This document shows, in pieces, positions 8,654 through 17,252 of a stretch of 64,000 bases of DNA. The position numbers and the translations under genes were made by a program. Location of the stretch: NCBI RefSeq assembly GCF_005405385.1, contig NZ_BJDY01000007.1, positions 62,001 through 126,000 on the forward strand, given 5' to 3'. The stretch's first letter is position 1; every line of letters starts with the position of its first letter. Under the pieces are notes generated by a model. The model was not told where the DNA came from. It did no database searches and worked only from the letters and a program-made list of their open reading frames with translations. This DNA is from Lactiplantibacillus mudanjiangensis (GTDB lineage Bacteria > Bacillota > Bacilli > Lactobacillales > Lactobacillaceae).

Positions 8654-9021
8654 GCCACCTACGCCAGCCAAAGTACGGGCTTTCACCTCGCTTTTAAGCC
8701 TAGCCAAAACCGCTAGTCTTAAAAGTCGTCCACATCGTAAGCCCGGGAGAACCATCCGGACTAACGATGTTTTCACGGCCAGCGCCATCACTGCCTGACT
8801 CCGGTTATCTTTTGATTGTTACTTAAGTTTGTGATCACCACTATAACCGAGAGTGAGTCCACATTGAGCCCAGCCGTGGGAGTCTCTTAGCGATTTATCG
8901 CTAAGAGACTGGCGCTTTTGAAACACGGGTTTAGTGGTTCAAAACGACGGTTCAGACCGCCTTTTGGCTGAACCGGTCCGCCCACAGCGTTCCGGCTCAA
9001 TGTGGGCGAACGGTAGGTGGC
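8654..9021 (+). repeat. Interspersed hairpin-rich repeat, copy A (368 bp)
   Basis: Non-coding element flanked by 9-bp inverted ends (GCCACCTAC / GTAGGTGGC). It also occurs at 12966-13325 and 29636-30034, with a remnant at 23716-23796. Internal hairpins include a perfect 12-bp stem with TTTA loop around the 'cgctaagagac' block (about 8881-8908) and CGGTTCAG / CTGAACCG near 8949-8976. Relative to copy C it lacks a segment of about 35 nt between two ccagcc direct repeats. It sits between convergent genes. No transposase or convincing reading frame is inside. Confidence 0.85.
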
Positions 9022-9088
9022 AAGTCAAGCCTATCTTTGATCAGTGCATATTGTTTAAAAACAACTTTCAGTCTTTAGAAGTTGTCTA

Positions 9089-10078
9089 CTACTCACCGAT
9101 AATCTGTACGACCGTCTTGCCAGTTGTTTCCCCATTCTTCAAAGCAGTTAATGCCACGACAGTTTGGTCAAATGGCACGACATCGCCTATCATTGGATCA
9201 AGCTGACCGTCAATGACTAGCTGGGCCACTGCCGCAGCCATCACCGCTAAATCGTGAATTTGGTAGTCATCATTAGACCGATAAACGCCACCTAACCCTG
9301 ACCGGATTAAGCCCAGTGCCCGTTCATCAAGTTCAACATGTTCAGGATAGCCATCGCCAATGGCCACGATTTGACCATTGTAAGCCATTCGCGCTGTATC
9401 GGCAGCAAGTTCGTCACCACCGACCGTATTCAAGCTAACATCAACACCCCGACCATCGGTGGCCTCTAGTACCGCTGCCGTCACATCTTCTTGATGGTAA
9501 TCAATAATCGTATCGGCACCAATTTTCTCAACTAATACCCGTTTGCGTGCCGAAGTGGTGGCGATTGTTTGTAGCCCTAACGCTTTTACCAGTTGCAAAG
9601 CCGCTAAGCCCACGGCACCGCCGCCAGCGTGAATTAACACGCTATGCACATTGGTCATATTGACCTTGCGATACAACGCCTGATAAGCTGTTAAGTTAGC
9701 ACACAAGATCGCGGCGCCTTGTTCGTAACTCAACGCTTGTGGTAAGTGCGCCACGCTCGCAGCTAAAGTCGTGGTGTATTGGGCTAAACTCCCATTGCGT
9801 CGTAAATCGCCATGATAAAAGACACGATCACCAACTTTAAAGGCAGTCACCGCTTTACCAACACGGTTAACTTCACCCGCCACATCAATGCCAATCACAT
9901 GCGGCGATTGCCACGTTGCAACACCGCTATCAATTACTTTATAATCAACTGGATTTAAGCCAACTGCGTGCACTTTCACCTGTATTTCATCATCTTCAGG
10001 ATATGGCATCGCCACATCCACTAATTTTAAATTTTCCAAACCCAATTGTTGGGGATTGGGGACAATCCATGCTCGCAT
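9089..10078 (-). CDS. Zinc-independent quinone oxidoreductase-like MDR family protein
   Basis: 329 residues of the medium-chain dehydrogenase/reductase family, QOR-like subgroup. It has an N-terminal GroES-like domain (VGLNPVDYKVIDSG, GIDVAGEV) and a Rossmann NADP(H) domain with GGGAVGLAALQLVKA. The Cys ligands of zinc alcohol dehydrogenases are absent, so it probably reduces quinones or enals with NADPH. AGGAGA precedes ATG 10078. It follows the 10090-10683 gene with an 11-nt gap, so the two are likely co-transcribed. Confidence 0.88.
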   Translation of the reverse strand: MRAWIVPNPQQLGLENLKLVDVAMPYPEDDEIQVKVHAVGLNPVDYKVIDSGVATWQSPHVIGIDVAGEVNRVGKAVTAFKVGDRVFYHGDLRRNGSLAQYTTTLAASVAHLPQALSYEQGAAILCANLTAYQALYRKVNMTNVHSVLIHAGGGAVGLAALQLVKALGLQTIATTSARKRVLVEKIGADTIIDYHQEDVTAAVLEATDGRGVDVSLNTVGGDELAADTARMAYNGQIVAIGDGYPEHVELDERALGLIRSGLGGVYRSNDDYQIHDLAVMAAAVAQLVIDGQLDPMIGDVVPFDQTVVALTALKNGETTGKTVVQIIGE

Positions 10079-10089
10079 GTGTCTATCTC

Positions 10090-10683
10090 CTATTCGTCTA
10101 ATTGTACGAAGTGTGTGTTTCCAAGGCCACCGCCAACTTGCATAACACTACCGCCATGGCGCAGTTTACCTAGGTTAACCGGGAAAAAGTTCAGTTGGCG
10201 CACAATCGCAGCAAAATCTTTTTTCGCAGCCACATCATCACCCGCATAAAATAAAACGCGTCGACCGGGACCGGTCACATGACCATCCATGAAGTCTGGT
10301 GGTAGCGTATTAAATGCTTTGATCACGCGGGCATTGTTCGCCGCCTTGGCGATCACTTCACTCCCCGTTAACGGAGCCGTTTTAATCTTCTTAAAATCAG
10401 CCGTAAATTGATTGGTCACATCAATCACAATCCGTTGCTCGAAATCTGAAACTTGTTGTAACACTGCGGGCGCCGTTTCAAAAGGTATCGCCACAATGAC
10501 CATCGGCTGTTGCAAGGCTTCTTCAACAGTCACAAAACTCACATGCGGATCAAACTCTGATCGGCGTGACGCTAAGCTTGCTGGGCCATGTTGACGACTC
10601 AACTTCACTTGATGATCACCATGCGCAAACGTCTGTGCCAATACGGTTCCGACCGTGCCCGCACCAATAATCCCTATTTCCAT
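10090..10683 (-). CDS. NAD(P)-binding protein, F420-dependent NADP reductase-like
   Basis: 197 residues. The N-terminal nucleotide-binding motif GIIGAGTVGTVLAQTF is followed by VIVAIPFE and VIDVTNQF, as in the NADP oxidoreductase coenzyme-F420-dependent family. Lactobacilli do not use F420, so the name only reflects the fold; it is probably an NADP-dependent reductase of unknown substrate. ATG 10683 with AAGGCGG 8 nt upstream is preferred over GTG 10692. First gene of a probable two-gene operon with the quinone-reductase-like gene. Confidence 0.8.
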   Translation of the reverse strand: MEIGIIGAGTVGTVLAQTFAHGDHQVKLSRQHGPASLASRRSEFDPHVSFVTVEEALQQPMVIVAIPFETAPAVLQQVSDFEQRIVIDVTNQFTADFKKIKTAPLTGSEVIAKAANNARVIKAFNTLPPDFMDGHVTGPGRRVLFYAGDDVAAKKDFAAIVRQLNFFPVNLGKLRHGGSVMQVGGGLGNTHFVQLDE

Positions 10684-10773
10684 CACTGTCACCGCCTTAA
10701 AATTTTAGTTGTTATAACTATTTTAATAGAAGTGATTTTGAATTGGAAGTCGGAGGCTTGAAAACTAAACGAC

Positions 10774-10802
10774 AAAAAAGCCCGAGGCAACCCTCGAGCT
10801 TT
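10774..10802 (-). terminator. Terminator of the patB-type gene
   Basis: The stem GCCCGAGG / CCTCGAGC has a T-run on the minus strand immediately after the stop at 10808. Confidence 0.75.
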
Positions 10803-10807
10803 CAAGA

Positions 10808-11974
10808 CTATCGCTTTAAATAAGCTTGAATCCCCACTTTTAACCGATTCAATCCATCCATCAATTCACTAGTTGGACAAGCCACATTTAGCCGCAAATA
10901 TCGGCGACCATCACCACGATAAACATCGCCAGCTGATAGGAACAATCCGGTGTTCGCCCGAATAAAGCTAGCCAATTCAGCGGAATCCGGTGTAATTTGC
11001 CGGACATCAAGCCAGATTAAATACGTGGCTTGAGCTTCTACCACGTGAATTTGCGGGACTTCTTGTTGCATAAACGTTTGCACTTGTTGTTGGTTGTCAC
11101 TCAACTTTTTTCGCAATGCAGTCACCCAATCGGCGCCCTCACGATAAGCGGCAATGCTACCAGGAATTGCAAATGAGTTCGGTTCCGCAAGTTCATCATT
11201 GTTAATACCCCGACTCACTTGTGCCCGTAAATGGGCATCCGGAATGATCAGTGTGGCGGCATGGAGTGCGGCCACATTAAACGTTTTGCTAGGTGAGACA
11301 CAACTGACACTATTTGCCGCAACCACTGGGGTTAACGATGCAAAGGGCGTGTATTCGTGACCATTCAACGTTAAATCACCATGAATTTCATCGACCACGA
11401 TCACCACGTGATGTTTCAAGGCCAACTCGCCAATCTGTTGTAACGTTTCCCGTGACCATACGATGCCAATTGGGTTCTGTGGATTACACAAAATCATCAT
11501 CGTCGTCAATGGATCGGCCATCTTAGCTTCTAAATCATCAAAATCAATCTGATATTGACCTTCATGATCGATCAAATCACTACTAAGCGTATGACGCCCA
11601 TTGTTCTCAATCGAATGATAAAAAATATTATAGACCGGCGCTTGTACTAAGATATTATCCCCAGGCGTCGTTAGCTTACGGACCATCGACGAAATCGCTG
11701 GCACAACGCCAGTACAAAACAATAACCAGTCCAGTTGTGGCCGAAAATGATGTTGCGTTGCCCACCAGTCAGCCACAGCTTCATAATAGGCTGTTGGAAT
11801 CGTTTCATAGCCAAAGATGCCAAAGCTAGCGCGTTTTTCTAAAGCTGCCGTGATAGCTGGAGCCGTTTTAAAGTCCATATCTGCCACCCACATTGGCAGT
11901 TCATTAGGCTTCACATCCCACTTAACTGAATTGGTATCGCGGCGATTGATCACCGTTTCAAAATCATACGGCAT
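10808..11974 (-). CDS. patB: PLP-dependent aminotransferase/C-S lyase, MalY/PatB family
   Basis: 388-residue fold-type I PLP enzyme, cytoplasmic, probably a cystathionine beta-lyase-type C-S lyase acting in sulfur amino acid metabolism. Features: MPYDFETVINRRDTNSVKWD at the N-terminus, LCNPQNPIG, VVDEIHGDL for the cofactor ring, the Schiff-base Lys in CVSPSKTFN and a C-terminal RLNVACP arginine. ATG 11974 with a perfect AGGAGGTG is the real start; any longer frame is read through the upstream gene. The start overlaps the stop of the DUF3737 gene by 11 nt, implying translational coupling. Confidence 0.92.
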   Translation of the reverse strand: MPYDFETVINRRDTNSVKWDVKPNELPMWVADMDFKTAPAITAALEKRASFGIFGYETIPTAYYEAVADWWATQHHFRPQLDWLLFCTGVVPAISSMVRKLTTPGDNILVQAPVYNIFYHSIENNGRHTLSSDLIDHEGQYQIDFDDLEAKMADPLTTMMILCNPQNPIGIVWSRETLQQIGELALKHHVVIVVDEIHGDLTLNGHEYTPFASLTPVVAANSVSCVSPSKTFNVAALHAATLIIPDAHLRAQVSRGINNDELAEPNSFAIPGSIAAYREGADWVTALRKKLSDNQQQVQTFMQQEVPQIHVVEAQATYLIWLDVRQITPDSAELASFIRANTGLFLSAGDVYRGDGRRYLRLNVACPTSELMDGLNRLKVGIQAYLKR

Positions 11975-12830
11975 GGGGCACCTCCTGTTCAGTATCGACA
12001 CTAATCGTGGTTTGATGCGGATCGATTTCAGGATCATCAAAAATGATCTTGCCAATCTTGGCGACATGAATCTCCCCACTAATCGGATTTTTAATACTAT
12101 CGACCGTTGAGTTAATGTCCGCTTTGATATTGCGACAATATTCAAAGGCTAAATCCGTATTTAATAACGTACAGTTTTCCAGCGTCACATCGTCCATATA
12201 GCACAACCCTTGATCACTTTCGATCGTACAGTTGACGAAACGAATATGTTTGGAATTCCAACCTAAATATTCGCCAATAATTTGTGAATCATAAACCGTC
12301 ACATTTTCACAATTCCAAAACGCATCTTTCGTCATTAAAGTGGCGTTATGAATTTCAATATTCTTGGCACCATCAAACGCGTAATTGCCAACTAAGCTAA
12401 AATCTTGGGCTTTAATATTTTCACTATTCATTCCAAAGTAATCGCCAGTCGCTTGTACATCGTTAAGTTCAATATCTTGGCAATTCCAAAGCGTTTCTTC
12501 TGCATCGGAAAAATGCACGTGATTGAGTTTGATTTGACTCGCACGCCGGAAAAGCTTTGGTGCTTGTAACGTACTGTTATTGATCGTGATATCGTGGGTA
12601 TACCAAATTCCAGAACGTGACATCGTTTCAAATAATGAGTTGTCTACGGTCACATGTTGGCTATACCACAATGGATATTTCCACTTAAAAATGGCTTGGG
12701 TGAGTGCAATGTTTTGGCTTTCTTTTAATGGTGATTCGCCGTCTGCAAAAGTGGTGTTGTTAATCGTAAGGTCGCGAGCTTTGAATAGCGCCCGTTCGCC
12801 AGTTAATAATTGTTGATTAAGTGTTTTCAA
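11964..12830 (-). CDS. DUF3737 family protein, right-handed beta-helix-like
   Basis: 288 residues made of repeated strands with regularly spaced N, C and aromatic residues (TINNTTFADG, WNCQDIELNDV, WNCENVTVYDS), typical of a parallel beta-helix. I recognise it as DUF3737, whose function is unknown. The start is TTG 12830, since GAGGG lies about 10 nt upstream and no ATG fits. It overlaps the patB gene by 11 nt, so the two products are probably made together. No signal peptide, so cytoplasmic. Confidence 0.85.
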   Translation of the reverse strand: MKTLNQQLLTGERALFKARDLTINNTTFADGESPLKESQNIALTQAIFKWKYPLWYSQHVTVDNSLFETMSRSGIWYTHDITINNSTLQAPKLFRRASQIKLNHVHFSDAEETLWNCQDIELNDVQATGDYFGMNSENIKAQDFSLVGNYAFDGAKNIEIHNATLMTKDAFWNCENVTVYDSQIIGEYLGWNSKHIRFVNCTIESDQGLCYMDDVTLENCTLLNTDLAFEYCRNIKADINSTVDSIKNPISGEIHVAKIGKIIFDDPEIDPHQTTISVDTEQEVPHAV

Positions 12831-12965
12831 ATTTAATGGTCCCTCTTTTCAAAATCGATACGGGTTAGGTATCTGGTAGTATCATAGTCCCTTCGAGTTG
12901 GACGAAGGCAAGCCTTTTTACAAACTAAAAGTTAACAGCGATAGAAACGACTTTATCCAAAATTG

Positions 12966-13325
12966 GGCACCTGCGACAGCCAGTGATTCTGCCGACTGTG
13001 GGGACCGGTTCCAGCCAAAGTGCGGGCTTCCACCTCGCTTTTAAGCCTAGCCCAAACCGCTAGTCTCAAAAGTCGTCCACATCGTAAAGTCCGGCGCCAT
13101 CACTGACTTCCGTTGCATCGCGAGCACTAATTAATTTAATCATCATTATAGCCGAGAGTGAGTCCACATTGAGCCCAGCCGTGGGGGCTCTTGGCGATTT
13201 ATCGCTTAGAGCCTGGCGCTTTTGAAGCACGGGCTTGGTGGTTCAAAACGACGGTTCAGACCGCCTTTTGGCTGAACCGGTCCACCCACAACGTTCCAGC
13301 TCAAGGTGGGCGACCGACAGGCGGC
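12966..13325 (+). repeat. Interspersed hairpin-rich repeat, copy B (360 bp)
   Basis: Same family as copies A and C. The ends are diverged (GGCACCTGC / ACAGGCGGC), but the inner CCTG/CAGG pairing is kept. It lacks the stem-loop segment that copies A and C hold between gtccgg and the gccggcgcc block, while retaining the 'gcgatttatcgc' hairpin (about 13192-13219) and the CGGTTCAG / CTGAACCG hairpin (about 13251-13278). It lies upstream of the DUF3737-patB operon, in a 550-nt stretch without other features. Confidence 0.85.
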
Positions 13326-13344
13326 AAATCGAAGTAACATTAGT

Positions 13345-13383
13345 AAAAAAGATCAGCCCCCTATTTATTGGGTGCTGATCTTT
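13345..13383 (-). terminator. Terminator of the 45-residue peptide gene
   Basis: The stem AAAGATCAGC / GCTGATCTTT with a C-rich and G-rich inner arm is followed by a T-run on the minus strand. Confidence 0.75.
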
Positions 13384-13388
13384 AGCCA

Positions 13389-13526
13389 CTACTTCAACTT
13401 CACTTTAATTTTAAGCTTATTCGGAACTCGTACTGAACGCTGATATTTCCACCAACTTAAAGCACCAATGCCGTGTATGACTAGTGACAAAGCTAATAAA
13501 GGTAAAGTCAATCGTTTCAAACGCAT
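13389..13526 (-). CDS. 45-residue membrane peptide, unknown
   Basis: Short reading frame with a near-perfect Shine-Dalgarno (GGAGGTGACACC) before ATG 13526 and its own terminator. It encodes a basic start (MRLKRL), one hydrophobic segment (about residues 7-24), a WWKYQR anchor and a very basic tail (VPNKLKIKVKLK). It lies 38 nt downstream of the ABC exporter pair and may belong to that operon. A single-pass cationic peptide could be an accessory subunit, a toxin or an uncharacterised small protein; none can be chosen from sequence alone. Confidence 0.6.
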   Translation of the reverse strand: MRLKRLTLPLLALSLVIHGIGALSWWKYQRSVRVPNKLKIKVKLK

Positions 13527-13564
13527 GGTGTCACCTCCAGATTAATTACCGTTAGTGTACCACC

Positions 13565-15358
13565 TTAGTCGTCGACATGTGCGGCATTTTGCAACTGAAT
13601 CATATCGTAATAATAGCCCTTTTGCGCCATTAACTCAGTATTCGTGCCGCGTTCAACAATTCGACCTTGTTGTAAGACTAAGATCAAATCTGCATTTTGA
13701 ATCGTTGACAATCGATGAGCAATCGCCAAGGTCGTCCGATTAGCCTGAATCCGACTTAAACCGGTTTGAATCATCGATTCGGTCTCCGTATCCACATTGG
13801 CCGTAGCTTCATCCAAAATCAGAATTTTCGGATCGGTGACGATCGTACGGGCAAATGAAATCAGTTGCCGTTGACCAGCCGAATAACTGGCGCCTTTTTC
13901 CAAAACTTGTGCTTGATAGTTTTGTGGTAAATCTTGGATAAAGTCGTCGGCCGTCACAAATTTCGCGGCTGCTCGAACTTGTTCATCGGAAATATCCTGA
14001 TTGAACATCCGAATATTAGATGTAATGTCCCCATAAAACATGAACGGTTCTTGTAACACGAGCCCCAACTTTTGCCGCAATTCTGCCGCCGGATACTCGC
14101 GAATGTCGCGATCATCAATCAAAACCTCACCTGACTGAAACTCGTAGAAGCGCATCAACACATTAATCGTCGACGTTTTCCCACTCCCGGTTTGCCCGAC
14201 TAACGCAATCGTCTGGCCAGGTTCCGCGACAAACGAAACATCATTTAAAACTGGATGTTCACCATCATAGGCAAAAGTTACATGTTTAAATTCAATCTTG
14301 CCACGCGTAATTTTTGCATCTGGATCAGTGACATGTTGCGCCGGTGCAATCGTTGGATCGTCCATCACCCGCAACACCCGGGAACCAGCCACAACCCCAT
14401 CTTGAAAGTCAGATAAGTTATCCATCATTTGCGTCATCGGATTGTAGAAATTGTCCAAGTAAGTAATAAACGCATAGACCCCCCCAGCAGCCACGTAGCC
14501 ATTTAGGCCGCGAACCCCGAAGATTCCTAAAATCATGACCGTTCCTAACGCATAGAATAAGTTGATAATTGGACTCAATAACAATGAGTTGGTCCGAATC
14601 ATCGCCTGCCGCGTTTTGAAATACGCATCATTAGTATGGTCAAATTCATCATTAATCCGATGTTCTTGGCGAAACTGCTGAATAACGCTGATCCCCGTAA
14701 TGGCTTCGCTAAGCTTCGTATTGAGCTCACTTAACCGTTCCCGCATCCGCCGATAAACGCGTGAACTATACCGCTGATAGTACCAAATCGCGATACTTAA
14801 AAATGGCATAAATACGAGTAACCACAACGCAATTTCATGGTCAGTCAAATACATCGCAATAAACGATGAAATCACCGCAAAAAAGGCCGTAAACAGCGTA
14901 TTAAATAATGCCAAAAAGTTGGAAAATGACATCGTATCATTGGTTAATCGCGATAAAATCGACCCACCGGAAACTTGATCGAAATAACGCATCCCCATGC
15001 GATGGAGTTTGGCAAATAATTGTCGCCGAACATTTTCCAGCATGTATTCCGCACCCATCGTACTGGTGTAATTTTGGAAGAATTGCATGACCGCCCGCAT
15101 TAACATTCCAAACACATAAAGGCTGGCAAAATACCACATAATCGCAACGGTTGCCTGATTAGTCTTCAAATAATGATCAATAAACGTTTGTAACACTCGC
15201 GGCAAATAAATATTGATTAAACTAATGAGTCCTGATAACAAAATCGTTGCGCCAAAGAACCATTTGAACGGTTTGGCATAGGGCCACAACCGTCGAATCA
15301 CATTAAATTGTTCTTTAACTGGCATACTGTGGGCCCACACTGATTCACGTGCTGCCAT
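13565..15358 (-). CDS. ABC exporter half-transporter, catalytic-site subunit
   Basis: 597-residue transmembrane-plus-ATPase half-transporter. Six membrane helices span about residues 35-310. The nucleotide domain has Walker A (GQTGSGKTS), a non-consensus signature YSAGQRQL and Walker B KILILDEATANVD with the catalytic Glu. It pairs with the neighbour at 15358-17109 (overlap TAATG). Family knowledge: heterodimeric exporters of the BmrCD/TM287-288 type have one normal and one degenerate ATP site; together these two proteins show that pattern. Likely exports drugs or lipids; the substrate is unknown. Confidence 0.9.
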   Translation of the reverse strand: MAARESVWAHSMPVKEQFNVIRRLWPYAKPFKWFFGATILLSGLISLINIYLPRVLQTFIDHYLKTNQATVAIMWYFASLYVFGMLMRAVMQFFQNYTSTMGAEYMLENVRRQLFAKLHRMGMRYFDQVSGGSILSRLTNDTMSFSNFLALFNTLFTAFFAVISSFIAMYLTDHEIALWLLVFMPFLSIAIWYYQRYSSRVYRRMRERLSELNTKLSEAITGISVIQQFRQEHRINDEFDHTNDAYFKTRQAMIRTNSLLLSPIINLFYALGTVMILGIFGVRGLNGYVAAGGVYAFITYLDNFYNPMTQMMDNLSDFQDGVVAGSRVLRVMDDPTIAPAQHVTDPDAKITRGKIEFKHVTFAYDGEHPVLNDVSFVAEPGQTIALVGQTGSGKTSTINVLMRFYEFQSGEVLIDDRDIREYPAAELRQKLGLVLQEPFMFYGDITSNIRMFNQDISDEQVRAAAKFVTADDFIQDLPQNYQAQVLEKGASYSAGQRQLISFARTIVTDPKILILDEATANVDTETESMIQTGLSRIQANRTTLAIAHRLSTIQNADLILVLQQGRIVERGTNTELMAQKGYYYDMIQLQNAAHVDD

Positions 15359-17109
15359 TATTGCACCGCCCCTTCCACTTTGGTTTCAAGCTGCTGGCGT
15401 TCGAAAATCGTTTGGTACCAGCCATGTTGTTGCATCAATTCAGCATGAGTGCCGCGTTCAACGATTTCTCCAGCATCCAACACGATAATTTCATCAGCAT
15501 TCATGACCGAACTCAACCGATGCGCCGCAATAATTGTCGTTTTATCAGCGCGTTCTGCTTTCAAATTCGCCAGAATCTCGGCTTCCGTTTCAGCATCAAC
15601 GGCTGATAACGCATCGTCCAAAATTAACAATTCTGGATTAATTAATAACGCCCGTGCAATCGCCAATCGTTGGCGTTGTCCACCAGATAACGAGATGCCT
15701 TGTTCACCAACTTGGGTATCGTAACCTTGTGGCATCGTCGCAATTTGCCCACTCAAGTCACTTTTGGCCGCCACGGCTTCAACCGTTGCTTGACTCGCTT
15801 TTGGATCAGCGAAACGAATATTTTCACGAATCGTATTCGAAAAGAGAAAACTCTCTTGTGGCACATACCCTAACGCTGGCAAGTAACTATCCAATGCATA
15901 TTGCTTAATATCATGGCCGCCATACCGGATCTGACCCTCATAATTATCAAACTCACGTAATAACAATTTCATAATCGTGGACTTACCTGCGCCGACCCGG
16001 CCAACGATGCCTAATGTTTGCCCCGCCTTCAAATCAAAGTGAATCGACTTTAAGCTCGTTCCTGCATCATTAGGATAGTTGAACTGTGCAATCTCATAGT
16101 GCAAGTCACCAGTTGGTCGTTGGGCTAGCCCGTGCTGTTGATCAATAATCGCACTCTTTTGGTTTAACAATTCCATCACCCGATCATATGATGCATTACC
16201 ACGTTCCATCGTGTTAAACAACATGCCGACCGCAAACATCGGCCAAACCATCATCCCAAGATAGGTCACAAATGAGACTAAGTTCCCGATTGTGATCGTG
16301 CCTCGCATCACGTACCAACCACCGAGTACAATCGTGGCGCCATATGACAACGCGATAATCACGGTAATCGCCGGATCAAATAACGAATCTAACACATTGA
16401 CGTGACGATTAATCTTAATCGTTTCATCAATTTGGCGATTAAAGTCGGCAACATCGGCTTTTTCTTGACCGAGTGCTTTAATCACTTTAATCCCACTAAT
16501 ACTTTCTTGCGCTTTATTATTTAACCGTGAAAATGCCGCTTGTGACGCTCGAAACGCCGTATGAATCTTCTGCCCTAAATACCAGGACACCACTGCCAGC
16601 AACGGAAATGGTACGACGGCGATCAACGTTAGTCGCCAATCAATTAACATCATCATGGCAATTAACGTTGTGCCACCCGTAATAATGGAATCAGCAAACT
16701 GTAAAATTCCACCGCCAGCCACTCGTTCAACCGCCGTTAAATCATTCGTCGCATGGGCCATTAAATCACCGGTTCGATACCGTTGATAAAACGTCGCGTC
16801 CATTTTCATAAAATGCCAAAATAACCGTTCACGCAAGGTTCGTTCGAGACCAGCCGCGCCGCCCCAAATCGCATTGCGCCATAAATAACGCGTTAAATAT
16901 TGCCCGATTGCGGCGGCGGCCACAATCACTAAATAAATCGTTAGCGTCTTTGCCGATAACGTATGCTGGTTAATACCATCGACGACATCGCCAATAATCC
17001 GTGGGGGCACAATCCCGATCAACGCCGTTAAAATCAGGCCAATCACCCCCGCCAAATAAAGCTTCCATTCACGGCGAAAGTACCAACCGAGTTTTATAAA
17101 GATCCCCAT
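15358..17109 (-). CDS. ABC exporter half-transporter, degenerate-site subunit
   Basis: 583-residue partner of the 13565-15358 protein. Six transmembrane helices are followed by an ATPase domain with Walker A (GRVGAGKST), the canonical signature LSGGQRQRLAIARA and Walker B LLILDDALSAVD. The residue after Walker B is Asp instead of the catalytic Glu, which makes one composite ATP site degenerate, as is usual for the leading subunit of heterodimeric exporters. TTGGAGGTGG precedes ATG 17109. Its stop and the partner's start share one base, indicating coupled translation and equal dosage. Confidence 0.92.
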   Translation of the reverse strand: MGIFIKLGWYFRREWKLYLAGVIGLILTALIGIVPPRIIGDVVDGINQHTLSAKTLTIYLVIVAAAAIGQYLTRYLWRNAIWGGAAGLERTLRERLFWHFMKMDATFYQRYRTGDLMAHATNDLTAVERVAGGGILQFADSIITGGTTLIAMMMLIDWRLTLIAVVPFPLLAVVSWYLGQKIHTAFRASQAAFSRLNNKAQESISGIKVIKALGQEKADVADFNRQIDETIKINRHVNVLDSLFDPAITVIIALSYGATIVLGGWYVMRGTITIGNLVSFVTYLGMMVWPMFAVGMLFNTMERGNASYDRVMELLNQKSAIIDQQHGLAQRPTGDLHYEIAQFNYPNDAGTSLKSIHFDLKAGQTLGIVGRVGAGKSTIMKLLLREFDNYEGQIRYGGHDIKQYALDSYLPALGYVPQESFLFSNTIRENIRFADPKASQATVEAVAAKSDLSGQIATMPQGYDTQVGEQGISLSGGQRQRLAIARALLINPELLILDDALSAVDAETEAEILANLKAERADKTTIIAAHRLSSVMNADEIIVLDAGEIVERGTHAELMQQHGWYQTIFERQQLETKVEGAVQ

Positions 17110-17202
17110 GAGCCACCTCCAAGTTTTAATTAAAATTTAATGAAACAACCGTTAATGTTACCACAGTTCCGTCAGTTCACTTGCGATTTTGTCTGACAAA
17201 CC

Positions 17203-17242
17203 AAAAACACGCCGCTGACGATGATCGTCAACGACGTGTTTT
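17203..17242 (-). terminator. Terminator of the yhgE-type gene
   Basis: The stem AAAACACGCCG / CGACGTGTTTT, with a short palindromic loop, precedes a T-run on the minus strand. Confidence 0.7.
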
Positions 17243-17252
17243 GATTTAACGC

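Noticed and set aside
8934-9206. A 90-residue frame inside repeat copy A
   Set aside because: It crosses the end of the repeat and the tail of the convergent oxidoreductase gene, has no Shine-Dalgarno, and the matching frame is not kept in copies B and C.
10808-12145. A longer 445-residue version of the PatB-type enzyme
   Set aside because: The extra N-terminus is read out of frame through the DUF3737 gene; ATG 11974 has a perfect Shine-Dalgarno and the family N-terminus.
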